Source: Tupaia tana (Eukaryota; Chordata; Mammalia; Scandentia; Tupaiidae). Taken from it: a stretch of DNA of 64,000 nt. The notes beneath the pieces were generated by a model, which saw only the letters and a program-made list of their open reading frames with translations, made no database searches and was not told the origin of the DNA. The stretch covers positions 9,142,236 through 9,206,235 of the forward strand of contig JAKSZU010000003.1 of the NCBI GenBank assembly GCA_026018925.1, written 5' to 3'. The position numbers and the translations under genes are program-made. This document shows, in pieces, positions 43,113-55,372 of this stretch; the stretch's first letter is position 1, and each line of letters begins with the position of its first letter.

Positions 43113-43843
43113 TAGGGTGGGTTAGTAAAAAGAAATAATAATAATAACCAAACTTGCAATTAAGGCAAAAAGATTACTGAGTAAACTTATCACAAAGAAT
43201 CATCTAATGAACCCAACTATAGATCATTAATTTTGTAGTGAAATGCATCTTTCTTGCCCTTATTATTCATTATAGAATAAAGCCAAGATCCTGTGAAGGT
43301 AGATGAAAATTTATAGATTAATAAATTGTAATTTTTCTTCTGATAGAGTGATTAATGGTTTCCAGGTAATAGAAATAATGGCTTAGTTATAGATGTATTA
43401 CCTTGTAGGACATTAAACTATTTTGCAATTAACTTAGTGATCTTGATTCAACATTCATTATTTCATTGATTATATAAAATATTCTCTCATATCTTTTATT
43501 TATTTTTTGAATCAACTTTAGTACCCTAGTTTCTCACTAATGTGTTAAATAAATCTTTGATATACACTTACTGTATGTTTATACAAGAATGTGTTTTTAA
43601 CATTTTGAAATCTATACTTGACAGTTGTCCAGTGAAAATAAATCAGTTTACTGCACTTTACATATTGGTTCCTTGATGTTGAGTATTAAACATCATTTCT
43701 TTGATTGTTTTGTTTTGTAATAAAATATTCATTTTTGTTTATTTAGTTTAAAATTTCTTATTTATTTTATTTGTAAAATTTTCATCTGTATGTATGAGGA
43801 AAGGACTTAAAAAGTTCATCAATGAATGGAATTAAAGTGTGAG
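43113..43843. other. unique AT-rich intronic DNA
   Basis: Nothing recognised. Confidence 0.45.
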
Positions 43844-44118
43844 TTTTCTTTTTTTTTTCTTTTTTTGGAGAGGTTTCCGCTATAGGGTGTGTGCGCTCCC
43901 CAGACAGACAAAGAGAGACAGAGAGACAGAAGGCGAGAAATCACCCTCCAGGGGAGATGGCCACGCCGCAATCCCTTCTCCTCCATTCTCCTCTCGGGAT
44001 CTTGGGCATGCACACACACGTGCCCGGCATGAGTTTTAAGCCACCGGGTCCGGGATGCAAACTGCGGTCAACTACGTGGGAGTCCAGCGACATAGCCATT
44101 ACACTAACTGCTGGTCCC
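43844..44118 (-). mobile_element. young tRNA-derived SINE, full type
   Basis: T run, GAGAGGTTTCCGCTATAGGG, CACCCTCCAGGGGAGATGG, GCACACACACGTGCCCGGCA, ACACTAACTGCTGGTCCC. No clear target-site duplication found. Confidence 0.95.
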
Positions 44119-45160
44119 ATGATACACATTTTCTGTGAACTTTTTGAAGAACCCACTTGTAAAGTAGACAGTTACAGCACAAATAGGAAAAAAAACATAA
44201 TACAAACCAGGACAAAATCTCACCACAAAAGAAAAAGAAAAAAGCCATCTTTTAAAATGTCATGATATAACTAAGTACATCCTATTAATGATACATTTTA
44301 AGAAATCTCTGTATTCATTACCCTTTCCAGCTTATTCACAGGTGTATAAAAATGAAGGTTATAATACAAAATAAACAGCAATGGAGGAAGATGACTGGGA
44401 GAAAGGAGAAAATAGATAGGGGGAGATAACAGAGGAAAAGGTAAGTGGGTTGGAAGAAGATCAGAAATGAAGAAATCAAAGGAGATGGAGAAGAGTTCTT
44501 TGAAAAATCTATTAAAATATCCTTTCATTTACATTAGAGAAAAGAGGACAGGGAATTCTTTCAATTAGTTTTTCTTTCACTGGCTTAAATTAACAACATA
44601 AAACTAAGAATAAACTGGGGTGAATATTTCTTGTGCACCCCGGTTGTCAGCCTCCCTTTGTTCATTATCTCTGGCCCCAAAGTCCCATGGCTGGTCACCT
44701 GATTTCCCTGAAGGACACAGCCAGCCTGCTGCACTGTGCATGGTGACCCAGGCAATAGGCCCTTGCCAGTTACCTTGGCAGGATGCAAGTGTAACCTCTC
44801 TGTGGCCCATTTGCTTCAAGCTCTATGCTTCTTTGCAAAATAGCTAGCTAATCTAACTAACCATGTTGTAATTTATTAATCCAACTTTTTTACAAGAAGT
44901 AATATGAGTCAAAAAAGCCTCCCAAAGCCAAAATGCTTTAAAGATAATAAGGAATTGGGATGTTAAGCACTTTGGCAAATCAAGAAGGAAATTGTTTTGA
45001 ATGGATGGGACCATTTGTCAGTATACCTTCAAAAGTTTGCCATTTCCTCTTGATACAAAGCCAGTTCTTACTAAGAAGCTCAGGAAAAAGCAGTTTGTAT
45101 GATGAGGCAGTAAAGAGGGAATCAAGGAGAAAACAAAGCAACAACAACAAAAACATTTAA
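44119..45160. other. unique intronic DNA; purine-rich 44385-44495
   Basis: A GA-rich tract and a GC-richer block at 44620-44830 with an open frame on each strand but no known domain. Not assignable. Confidence 0.4.
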
Positions 45161-45275
45161 TGACAAAAATGGAAAATTATCTGTTGATGATAATGTGTAG
45201 GGTAATATCTTTGACTGGATTGATATGCAGTGTATTCAGGCTGGGGAATTTCATTGTGTATGCTATTCTGTCTCA
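45161..45275 (+). mobile_element. LINE-1 3' UTR fragment
   Basis: GATGATAATGTGTAGGGTAA, TATCTTTGACTGGATTGATA and GGGAATTTCATTGTGTATGC align with 60165-60245 and with the reverse of 63855-63930. Confidence 0.65.
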
Positions 45276-47726
45276 CAGATTACCTATGGAAAGTCTATAA
45301 TGAACAAGAATTTGAATATAGGAATGCCAGATTCCTGAAGTTGCTGGGAGTTGCTGCTATTGAGATGTCTTGCTCTGCTCAGTACAGAACACATCTGGCT
45401 TGAACTCACAGGGGGACAAAGGTACTTGCCTGTCACCAATGACGCTTGTACAAGAAATTAGGTATTAGATTAAAAGCCTGTCATTGCTCAGAGGTTTCCT
45501 CTGCTTTCATCAATTATGAGAGCTAGCTAAGTTCTGTTCAAGTTAGCACTAATGTGTCAGAAAGTTTTTGAAAAGTCACATAGCTTTCAATCTCCTAGAA
45601 CTCAAATAGAAAATTATCAAATTTCCAGTGTTCCCAAGGGGCGCACACAGTGCTTAAGCAATGAAATCATAGAAGTACTTTCAAGGTACTCAGTTAAAGT
45701 GAAAACTTTGCAACATGATATACTTCATAATAGTATTTATTGCTTCTTTGTAGAAGTGACAGGTACTTTGCCTGTCATTACTAAGAAGGAAGAAATGGCC
45801 AACCAGGGCATTGTCTTTTCAGTTCTTCCTTCTGACACCACATCCTTGCAGCCATGTGCCACAGAGCAGTACAATCTGAGTTAGGATTTAAGTTTGATTG
45901 TGGTGAGAGTGAACAGAGGAAGATGGTTTATGAGATTTCTAGAACCTCCCTTTTATGATATTTCTGATGCTTTTACCTTCTTAAATCCAAAAGAACATAG
46001 TGTTCCAAAAAAGATGAAGCACTTGAAATGTACATTTTGACACAACCGCAATTCACTGGTTCAAGCCCATTTTATTCTCAGAAATTTATAAATGATCAAG
46101 AATGATCATAGCCCACTCCTTACCATGACATCATTGAGCTTATGTCATAAATTTCTCACAGCCACAGGATCATATGATCACTATTATCACTCCTGAAGGA
46201 AAAGGCAGTCTCCAGATGTTACAAAAGCACAATGCTTTTACACTGATTTAAAAAATAGAATTTTATTTTTGTATGATGGCAGTATTTTAGCTATGGGATA
46301 ATAATTATCATCTGCTATATATGAAGATAAAAGAATATACTAGTTAAAAGTAGGTGAGACTCAAGTGTTTCAGTTCTGTGTCCCAAGTCACATTGTGTGT
46401 TCATCATTTCTACTTCCTTTAATTCCAACCTATATCCTCAATCAAACAAACTGAACTGCATTAAACATTCCTTTATCTTTGTTTTCTAAACTGCCTAAAA
46501 AGCAAATACTATGAGGGAAAAATATACACTCTGCCAAAAGCATCTATAAACATTCATTGAACACAATTAAAGCCAACAGATTTGCTGAAATGGTTTAAGA
46601 CTTAGTGCTTACAAATAACTTTTATACGACATTTCATAGTAAGGATTTTTTTTTCCCCATTTGGCATTAATAATCTCAACATATGCATTACTTTGTCAGG
46701 CATGCGCAATAGAGCAGTCAGCATGTGTGCCTTAGTGCTGGACACAGAGAACTGAGAGTCTCTAGAACAGACTATATAGAAGAGTGTGTACTACTTAGGC
46801 CCCTTCTTTCCTTTCTGCTTTCCATTGCCAGGACTTGATCCTTCACCACTGATTAACCCTCTTTCCATCAGAGACTGACAGAAGACTGAATGCTGTGGGT
46901 GGGAAATCAACCCTCTTGGTCTGGCATATTGACCACTGCTATGGGTGAGGGGTGCTTGTGGGGGAGCAAGTCTTTCAGAATGAAACACTGTATTAAACCA
47001 GAGAGGAAATTCTGAATATTTGGATTATGGGATTATATGTGGATTATTTTTTACCCAGGCTATGTCCTCTATTTCTATATAACTAAAGAAATGATGTTCT
47101 CACGTACTTCTGGAAAGTTAGCCTATTTATTTATTGCTCAATATTGTAGTAAACGTTTCCATGGCTACTGCTAAAATATGACATATTATACCAATGAACA
47201 TAAAATAGAGAATCATAAGACACTACTCATAAAACAGACCAATATATTACAAATTACAAGGTGCTATTTTTTAAAAAGTGGAATGTATACTACAACTAAA
47301 TATATGTTTTCATTTAAAAATAGATTTACCTAATAAAAATTACCAATTAGAAATTCATATGATACAAGGTTTGTTATGCTATACTCCTGAAGTTTGAATT
47401 CCTGCTGGGAAAATAAATTTGTTTAGAAATATAGAATAATGGACATTAAAATAAGCATAAATAACATATAAGTAGCTTCAGTGAGTTTATTTAATGATTA
47501 CTAGGGCTCAGTCTCAGAAAGCAGTACCAGAATTCTCCTAGTGGAAAGGTATAGTTACTTTTCTGATAATGTGCCCCAACATTCCTTTTTTATTCGTAAG
47601 TCATTGTCATTTTAATACACACAAATTTACTAATATGGATTTATATTTTTAGGTTATGCCTGTCATTAATTTATCCAAAATCTCACCTAAATGCAAAGTA
47701 TATTAAAGGAAAAACATAATTAGTTT
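45276..47726. other. unique intronic DNA
   Basis: The longest stretch without a recognisable repeat. An open frame at 45552-45884 (110 codons) and one at 46791-46988 (minus) show no domain, no plausible splice context and ordinary AT-rich composition. A MIR- or L2-like tail (CATCTATAAACATTCATTGA) near 46540 is too weak to call. Confidence 0.4.
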
Positions 47727-47945
47727 TCTTTTTTTCTAAGTGAGATTTCTGCTATAGGGCATGTGTGCTCGACAGAGAGACAGAGAGACAGAAAGCCAGA
47801 AATCACCCCCAGGGGGATGGCCACACCTCAGTCCCTTCTCTGCATTGTCCTCTCATGGTCTTGGGCATGCACGCACATATGCTCAGTGTGAGTTTTAAGC
47901 ATCCAGGTCTGGGACCTGAACCACAGTACAACAACATAACCATAT
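47727..47945 (-). mobile_element. tRNA-derived SINE, full type
   Basis: GTGAGATTTCTGCTATAGGG, CACCCCCAGGGGGATGGCC, GCACGCACATATGCTCAGTG, CCAGGTCTGGGACCTGAACC; the head is decayed. Confidence 0.88.
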
Positions 47946-49100
47946 TATTAGTTTCTGTCCTTGAATCCTGACATTGTATTGGGGCATGACAGACACTGGG
48001 TTAATATACAGCAGTATTCCTCTTTCAAGAACCTCACCTTCTATTGGGAGAATAATAGGTAGAGTTGAATAGTAGTATAATATTCTGGTATCTCACAGGG
48101 CAGTGATGATCATTTGCTGAATAAATTATTCTAAGTAAATGTGCTACAAGCATTAAGAAGAGGTACTTAGATATAGATGTAGTATTTTAGAAAGGTTCCA
48201 TGAAGAGGCAGGAAACAACTATATTCTGAAGACAGGTAGGCAGTGAGAAAAAGAACAATGTTAGATGGAGGAGCAGCTAGTATCAAAGTGTTGAGCTGAA
48301 GATGACGTGTTTAAGGACAATATTTGGTTAGAGTTTGGCTGAAATCGATATTTAGTGTAGGAAATTATAGCTAAGTAAAATGTATCACTTAGCATAAAAT
48401 TTAAAGTTTAGTTCTTATTTTCAAGACAATGGATATTTCAATATTGCCCCCACTCCCTCTAGGTCTACAGTGTCTCTCTTGAGATTTATTAACCATAACT
48501 ACAGACAGTATTCTAGGGACATCTCTCAGTGACTGGTAAAAAGACCAACTCATTTTGTCAAAATTATCTTGATCTTTTTAATCCCATCATTTTATGATGG
48601 GAAAATTCATTTAGCATGTGTTATGATACAGTGATTGAATGTAAAAAAACTCACATATTTTATACATATATATTTTGTGTCTATACATATATATACACAC
48701 ACACACACATATATATGTGTGTGTGTGTGTGTGTGTTGTCATTGACTTTCAAAATCTGGTCACATTTTCAACCATTATTCAGGTTCAACTCTGAATTAAT
48801 TTTTATTTCTGAATGCTTCTATTTTTTTCAAAAACATTACTTCTTTATCTTCCTAATTATTTTATTTTTCTTCATTTTTCCCACTCTCCTCCCACAGTCT
48901 CTGGTATCTATGTTTGCATTCTATACTGTTTTCTCCTCACAATTATTGTATCGCCAAAGACCCTAATCAATCGGAATACCCTCATAGCAAACACAGGTGA
49001 TACCCACATTTCCATGAACACAAGTCTTACTTTACGCATCCTATAAAGTAGCACCTAGCTGTGGCTACATATCCTACTGCAGTCATTAGGTATATATATA
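47946..49100. other. unique AT-rich intronic DNA with a CA/TG palindrome
   Basis: Contains the 36-bp palindrome at 48695-48730. Nothing else recognised. Confidence 0.45.
48695..48730. repeat. (AC)n-ATATAT-(GT)n perfect palindrome
   Basis: 36 bp reading the same on both strands with no spacer, centred at 48712/48713. Flanked on the left by more AT and on the right by further GT. Confidence 0.95.
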
Positions 49101-49107
49101 TATTTTT

Positions 49108-50890
49108 TTTTTTCTGAAACTTTTTTTCTTTTTGTAACTCAATTTACATTCCTTCCCTAAGCTTCATCACAGCATACAAAATGCAATCTCCCATCCAGTA
49201 CACACTGTATAGTGATACAATCATGCACATTACAGAAAATTTTCCATTACTAGTTCCTAGAATTACTTCCACCCCTCTTTCTGACCTTCTGTCCCTTCCC
49301 GCCCTCCTCTCACACCACCTCCGGTGTCTACAATTGTCCTTCATTCCCTTCCCACCCACATTGCATTGGTCACACAATTTCCGACATAATCTAACTACTT
49401 TCAGTGTTGAGTTCACTCATTACTACTAAGAAAACCAGTTTTAACTTAACTCAAAGAAGTGCCAAGGAACTTTGCTTTAAGCCAGGAAACAAGTTAGGAT
49501 TCTGTTCAAATGGTAGGTGTATGAACCTATCAGTCTCAAGTACTTTTATCTTCTGTTCTGGTTCAATTTTCCTGATTAAATTCTAGGATATAATATTCAA
49601 CTCCATACTTGTCCCTATGATTAAGTTGGCCACTTTCATAGTTTTTGGACTCTTATTTCCATGTGTCTGTGTTTAATTTTCTTGATACAACACACCCTTG
49701 AGAACTTCTTGGAGATCTGGTCTGGTGTTGGTAAATTCTTTCAGGTTTTGTTTATCTGAGAATGTTCTTGTCTTTTCTTGCCACCTGAAAGATAATCTTG
49801 CCGGGTACAGTATTCTTGGCTGAAATTGCTTCTCTCGTAACACTTTGAATATATTTTCCCATTCTCTCCTTGCTCGCATTGTTTCCGATGAGAGATCTGC
49901 TGTTAGCCTGATGGGATGTCCTTTGTAGGTAACTTGATGTTTCTCTCTTGCCAATCTTAGTATCTTGTCTTTGTCTGCGGTTTTGGTCAACCTGGCTATA
50001 ATGTGTCTTGGAGAAGATCTTCTTGGGTTGATTCTATTTGGAGTCCTTTGTATTTCCTGGGACTGGATCTTCGAATGCCTCTCTAGGTTTGGAAAGTTTT
50101 CTTGCAGGATTTCATGGAATAGATTATCAATGCCCTTATGGGTCTCTTCACCTTCTGGAATGCCAATTATCCGGATATTTGGACGTTTGATGGTATCCAG
50201 TACTTCTCGCATATCATTCTCAAATTTTTGAGCCATTTTCTCAGTCTTCGTGGTGGATTTTTCTAAGCCAGCCATTTTCTCTTCTACACCTGAGATTCTA
50301 TTTTCTGAATGATCTAGTCTGCTTTTAATACTTTCTAGGGAGATTTTGACTTCTTGTATTATAGCCTTCATCTCTAGCAGTTCCGTTTGAGTCTTTTGTA
50401 AAGTGTGTAATTCCTCTTTTAGATCTTGCAAGAATTTCCTCATCTCCTGGAACTCGGCAACTTCTTTCTCCTTTCTCTTTAGCAGTTCATTATCTCTCTT
50501 TTCTTCCATCTCTGTTAGCTTCGACATTACGAATGCTCTAAATTCCTTATCAGACATTTCCATGACTTTCACCGAACTGCTTGTGGATGAAGAAGAGTTA
50601 CTCTTTTCCCGTGGAGGAGAGGTATTTTCTCGTTTTCCCATATTTCTCGTGATCCGGCGGTGATTTCTTGTCATCTGATGAATGGCGTGTTTCTTTCAAA
50701 TTCTTGAAGTTAAGCCTCAATGTACAGGAACAAGCAGGCAGAGGTGTTCTAGAATCTGCTTGCCGTTCTGTTGTGATCGCACACTAGCTCTGCTTGCTGG
50801 AGGCTGAATTATGAGTAGAAAATCTTCATTTCTCCTGTTCCCTGAAAAATCTAGTTCCCAGTATCCATGAGGAGTCTGCCATTTTTGAAA
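49108..50890 (-). mobile_element. half-L1-like retrotransposon: LINE-1 ORF1 and 3' UTR, no ORF2
   Basis: Read on the minus strand: about 210 bp of 5' UTR (starting near AATGGCAGACTCCTCATGG), one uninterrupted ORF1, about 550 bp of non-coding 3' sequence, and an A-rich end (AAAAAGAAAAAAAG). The last part (ATTGCATTTTGTATGCTGTG ... AATGTAAA) is related to ordinary LINE-1 3' ends elsewhere in this window (63840-63930). No ORF2 motifs follow ORF1. The flanks TTTCAGAAAAA and TTTCAAAAA could be a short target-site duplication. Known: HAL1 elements are LINE-1 relatives that carry ORF1 only and rely on LINE-1 in trans. A simple ORF2 deletion is the alternative. Confidence 0.75.
49673..50674 (-). CDS. 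LINE-1-type ORF1 protein, open over 333 codons
   Basis: What it does in the family: ORF1p is a trimeric RNA-binding chaperone needed with ORF2p for retrotransposition. Seen: starts MTRNHRRITRNMGKRE, basic and Ser-rich to about residue 37, a coiled coil with heptads at about residues 50-155 (EMRKFLQDLKEELHTLQKTQ, LKKS-like helices to EKMAGLEKS), the RRM at about 165-240 with RIIGIPEGEETHKGIDNLF, and the basic C-terminal domain (HIIARLTKTADKDKILRLAR, ending LQEVLKGVLYQEN). Length is close to the family norm (about 330-340). No stop or frameshift, unlike the two other ORF1 copies here. Whether it is translated is unknown; it lies in an intron in the same sense as CNTNAP2. Confidence 0.88.
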   Translation of the reverse strand: MTRNHRRITRNMGKRENTSPPREKSNSSSSTSSSVKVMEMSDKEFRAFVMSKLTEMEEKRDNELLKRKEKEVAEFQEMRKFLQDLKEELHTLQKTQTELLEMKAIIQEVKISLESIKSRLDHSENRISGVEEKMAGLEKSTTKTEKMAQKFENDMREVLDTIKRPNIRIIGIPEGEETHKGIDNLFHEILQENFPNLERHSKIQSQEIQRTPNRINPRRSSPRHIIARLTKTADKDKILRLAREKHQVTYKGHPIRLTADLSSETMRARREWENIFKVLREKQFQPRILYPARLSFRWQEKTRTFSDKQNLKEFTNTRPDLQEVLKGVLYQEN

Positions 50891-51093
50891 TAATTTTAAA
50901 CTTAGAGCAAAATTACAAGAATAGTACAGAAAACTTTTTTTTTGTCCTTTATCACTTGAAAGTAAGTTGTAAGCAGACTTCTATCATCCCCAAGTATTTT
51001 AGAATCTAATTTTTAAAACAAGGATGTTCTCCTATATAACCATGATGACCTTCAGGATCAGGCAATTCTAGTAATCACTACCAACTAATCCTT

Positions 51094-51490
51094 CTACAGT
51101 TTCAATGTATCCCCCAAACATTCACATGATGAAGTTTGGTTGTGATGGGATGAAGAGAGTGAAAACTTAATCAGATGACATAACGAAGAAGAGGAGCCTT
51201 TGGGAAGCGAATGGGATTAAGGTCATCAGGGTGGGGCTTCTGTGATTGTATCCTAGAGAGTTTGAAAGGAGAGGGATAAGACAGATACATGAACACACAC
51301 AAGCATGTTCTCTGTCACCATGGAGTGATCTGCACTGCATTGGGACTCTAGGAGGAGTTCCCAACAGCAAGAAGACTCTCTTCTTGTGGTTCCTGGACTT
51401 TGGACCTCCAAACCTGAATAAACTTCTATTCTTAGAAGACACTCAATGTCAGACATTCAGTTATTAAGCAACAGAGGAGACAAATACACT
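51094..51490 (+). mobile_element. ERVL-MaLR LTR, solo, decayed
   Basis: AATGTATCCCCCAAACATTC, AGGAGCCTTTGGGAAGCGAA, ATTAAGGTCATCAGGGTGGG, ACCTGAATAAACTTCTATTC-like polyadenylation region (CCTGAATAAACTTCTATTC) and TCAGTTATTAAGCAACAGAG are the MaLR LTR blocks in order. Confidence 0.78.
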
Positions 51491-51899
51491 AATATTTAGA
51501 TTTTAGCGACTATGTCATTACAATCCTTTTTATTAAAATGGTTCACTTGAGTATCACATGTTATATTTAGCTTTTATTCCTCCTTCAATCTATTAAATCA
51601 TCAGAAAAGTCATGATGCATTTTAGCATTGAAAAATACATTATGATTTTTCTGATGACTCTATAAAAGTTCATTTTTATTATTTCTAATACCCTCACAAC
51701 CTTGACACTTTGTTATCCCAGGCCAGGTCTTCTGTAAATTATTCATCAATCTGGGTTTCTCTTACGAATCCTGAAGATGAACTTCAGATTAGACATTTAG
51801 CAGGAATATTACAGAGGTGAAGTTTCCTATCCCCCAGCACATGATGTTATGAAATAAGATGACACAGGTAGCATCTTAACAAAAAGGCTGAAAGGGCTT

Positions 51900-52385
51900 G
51901 AGAAACTTGCAGGTATCCCTTGTATTTTCTAAACATTTATCCTTACTAAACACACATTCTTTCCAAGAAAGTATTGCAATCTTTCCAAACTAGCTGCCAC
52001 CTCACCTCGTGATGTGTACTGTAAGAACATGCAGACCCTGAAGTCAACAATTGGAATTGTCACACTTACTTTTCTTCCTGTGTCCTAGGAAAGCTCTGGA
52101 CTGCACTCCCTGAGTTACTAAATCCCCTTCTCTCATAGCATCTTATAAATTTGTTTGCAGCAATCTAAATTCTTAATGAACAACTAATATAATCCCACTC
52201 CCTGCTTTTGCTTTTGCCTTTATCAACAAAACTATAATACCTCAAAATTCTTATTCAAGGCTATTCAAACCTGTGCCTCCAAGGTTGCACCCTTACCAGC
52301 CCGAATAAACTCTTTTGCTTATTACATTTTGTGCTCTGTTCCTTTAAGAATTGCCAATATTAGTTTATCCCATTTTTAGTGACAC
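51900..52385 (+). mobile_element. probable ERV1-class solo LTR
   Basis: Ends with the LTR-like block CAGCCCGAATAAACTCTTTT, GTGCTCTGTTCCTTTAAGAA. The upstream limit is uncertain and no internal viral sequence is present. Confidence 0.5.
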
Positions 52386-53825
52386 TAACTTTGGTTATTT
52401 GCTAGCTTCTATACTATGAAATTACCATTTTCCCTCCTGGAATTAATAACTATTTTGAGCACAGGTACATTAAGATTATGTAAATACTCTTTCCCCATAA
52501 AATTTTCATCTACTAGGTATTTTATCCATTATATTTCTTGGTAGAATTAATCATTGCCATAGTGGTTGCCATATTATAATTTTCTGATTTCATCATCTCT
52601 TCTGCACTATTTAGTTGGCATTCCTCTGTAAGAAAGTTTTCTCTTGTCACTATTTGCTTGCATTTTTATTCGTAACAGTATGAATTTAAAAATTACCATT
52701 TTATTAAATGAGTTATAATCTGACAGTATCATTTTTTATTTTGATACACAAATGGCTCTAGATTTGATCCATGGGACCCCCTTTAGACTACCTCCTCTAT
52801 ACTTTTGACATGTGTCTATAATTCTTGAGTACCATCTTACCTTCTGGAACAGATAAATGTTTTAGACTCATCCTGTATTTTTCTTCTCCAAGTCCTGCAA
52901 TTAGTCATTTTTATCCCAAGAAGCCCTAATCCAATAGTGGAGGACAGTATTGAGGAACCAAGGTCTAGATGCCTTTTGTGACCAGTGATATTGGATGTCC
53001 ATGCTTCCAGGCCTTTCCACTGGACATTTATGTCAATATGCATTGCTATACTTATCATGTACACGCATTTAAAACTATAAAAAGTAGGTAGCTTTAAAAA
53101 AATAATCTAAATTGATTTTGTGGTAATATTATGAAAGTCACACCCCAAAATAATATCTTTACTTCATCTCTTGAACCCTAAATGAAGAAGACATAGAAAC
53201 TTTCCTTCAGTTGAAGCTCATATTGATGTTAAGAATTAAAATGTTAAATATCCTACTAGATGTTGAACTATTTTATTATATAGTATATTTTCTCTCACTA
53301 AAATAAAGCCCTTATTTTTTAATCTAAAATGAACCATATTTAAATAAATTTTCTTTCAGTCAATTCAATTGCAAATTCAAGATACACAAAGCTTGGAAAT
53401 CCACTAACTATAAATGACGCCATTATGAAGAGAAATTATTAATTGATCAAAACTCCAAGGGAAATAAATACACAATTCTACAGCCAAGGTAAGTACACAT
53501 ATTGAACTAGGTCTGGATGAAAAATTATCTTTTGTCAGAATTCTGCCATATGGAAGCACTAATTTTGTTAGAAATACATGACTTGATGGCTTCAATCAGT
53601 TTTCTTCTTGGTTAGAGTTTAGGTTTTTATAAAGCTGGTATTTTATAAGTAAAGTAAGATAGAAAAAATCTCATAATTATCAGAACATTGATTTTATTTT
53701 ACTGTGAATTACTCCCACCATTAAATGGAAAGACATACATATTAAAGAATAGGTATTATAAAATTAAGCCTCGTAGATAAATTTGACATGGAAACCTGTG
53801 CTCTGCTCCTATATACTTTTATATA
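52386..53825. other. unique AT-rich intronic DNA
   Basis: Nothing recognised. Confidence 0.45.
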
Positions 53826-53992
53826 TTTTTAATTTTTCCATTAATTATTCATGATAGCGTGCATGCACATGCATGTGAAAGAGAGAAGAGAGAGAGATGG
53901 ACACCGTTCACAGGATCTGATCATAGGGATCCAAACAGTGGTCACTTTGTGGGAACCAGCTTCTGTTACCACTGTACCATAGAGCCTGCCTT
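53826..53992 (-). mobile_element. tRNA-derived SINE, short variant, old
   Basis: ATGATAGCGTGCATGCACAT, GA-rich linker, GATCATAGGGATCCAAACAG, TTTGTGGGAACCAGCTTCTG, CATAGAGCCTGCC. Confidence 0.6.
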
Positions 53993-54079
53993 ATGTATAT
54001 TTTCTAAATATGCATAATATAGATTTCTATGATGGATTTGTGTAATTCTTTCCATTTTTTCATAAATGTGTGCAGAGTA

Positions 54080-54470
54080 ATAGTACCCCAAAATATACCA
54101 CTGAGGCATGAGAGTTATTTTGAGCTGAAGGCAATTAGAAAAAAGCAGACACAGGAAGATTGCTCTACCCTCCTCCTATCCACTTGAAAACAGAATGTAA
54201 ATTTTCTTTGTGAAAGCATGTCCCTCTACACCCTCCCTATTTCTATACCAAGAAGGGGAATCAAGTTTATTAACAGGGACAAAAAGGCACTGAAAAGAGT
54301 CTATAAAAACAAAACTTACTAATCAGTCCTTATCTCCCTGAGTACCTATATCTATGCATGTGTTCATAAGCCTTTGTTTGTTTTACCCTTGTCAATCTAT
54401 CTTTTGTCAGTCTAATTTGCAGGGCCCCAGTCAAGGAACCTGAGAGGAATAGAGGAAAAATAATAGTTTA
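54080..54470 (+). mobile_element. probable ERV1-class solo LTR
   Basis: CCACTGAGGCATGAGAGTTA, TTTTGAGCTGAAGGCAATTA, AAAAGGCACTGAAAAGAGTC, GTCAATCTATCTTTTGTCAG, TTTGCAGGGCCCCAGTCAAG and GAACCTGAGAGGAATAGAGG follow the layout of old ERV1 LTRs. No internal coding region. Confidence 0.6.
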
Positions 54471-55372
54471 CTCTCTGACAGTTATTATAATCCCTGAATG
54501 TGTGAACTACTTTGCTATTGAAGGACTCCATAGGTTCCAACATAAGGTACAATAAAAATTTTTTAAAGTGTAATTTTTTAAAAAGATTTATCACAATAGC
54601 CTGACTCTTCTTAAATTGCTTTCAAATGAAGGCCACATAAGTTAAAGCTGATTCTGTCATTACATATAATATTTAAAGTAATGGAATATTTACAGCCAGT
54701 TTGTTCTCATTATTGTTCTTTATTTGAATAGGTCAATTGATAAGTATATAACTAGGATTAAGAAGTCATACTCTTTCCTTACTCTTAGCATGCATTAATG
54801 TTTAGAATACTTTGCTGATAGGCCTCCAAAAGTAATGACTAAGAGAAAGTTAAAGCGTTACCTGGGATATTTAAAAGATGGGGCTGGGCTTCCTGAGTCC
54901 CATCCACTGGTGCAGGAGAAACCAAGAGAACCAGCTGCAGACATAGTGTGGCTGGAAATTCTTCTGCTGGTATTTTCCTGTCCCTCAGCTGTGCTTTTGG
55001 GATTCTTATCCCATCCCATGCCCCACCATTGTCTTCCTGACCCCACCCACTGGTGCAGCAGAGACCAAGGGAGCCTCCGGCTGATGAAAGATGACTCTTA
55101 ATTTCATTCTGGTGCCTTTCAAGCACCCAGTTACTTTAAGAGTCCACAGTTCATGGCTCACAAGCCTGACTGGTGCTGCTCTCTTTAGTTACGTATTTCC
55201 AGCCCAGTTACAGGTATATCTCATCATGAGAGGTTGTTAGAACCAATCACTGAATCTGGCTAGATATAGCTTGGTCAGAATGGCACAGCCCTCTACCAAG
55301 AACACACTTGAGAAGAGTTCCCTTACACTAGAGAAACTACTCTAGAGTAGGATAAAGTCTGTACTTCATCAG

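Noticed and set aside
44298-44528. Apparent hydrophobic Pro/Leu-rich protein on the minus strand
   Set aside because: It is the translation of a purine-rich low-complexity tract, not a gene.
45552-45884. 110-codon open frame in unique DNA
   Set aside because: No domain, no splice-site arrangement on the same strand as an exon set, and ordinary AT-rich composition. A chance open frame is the simplest reading.
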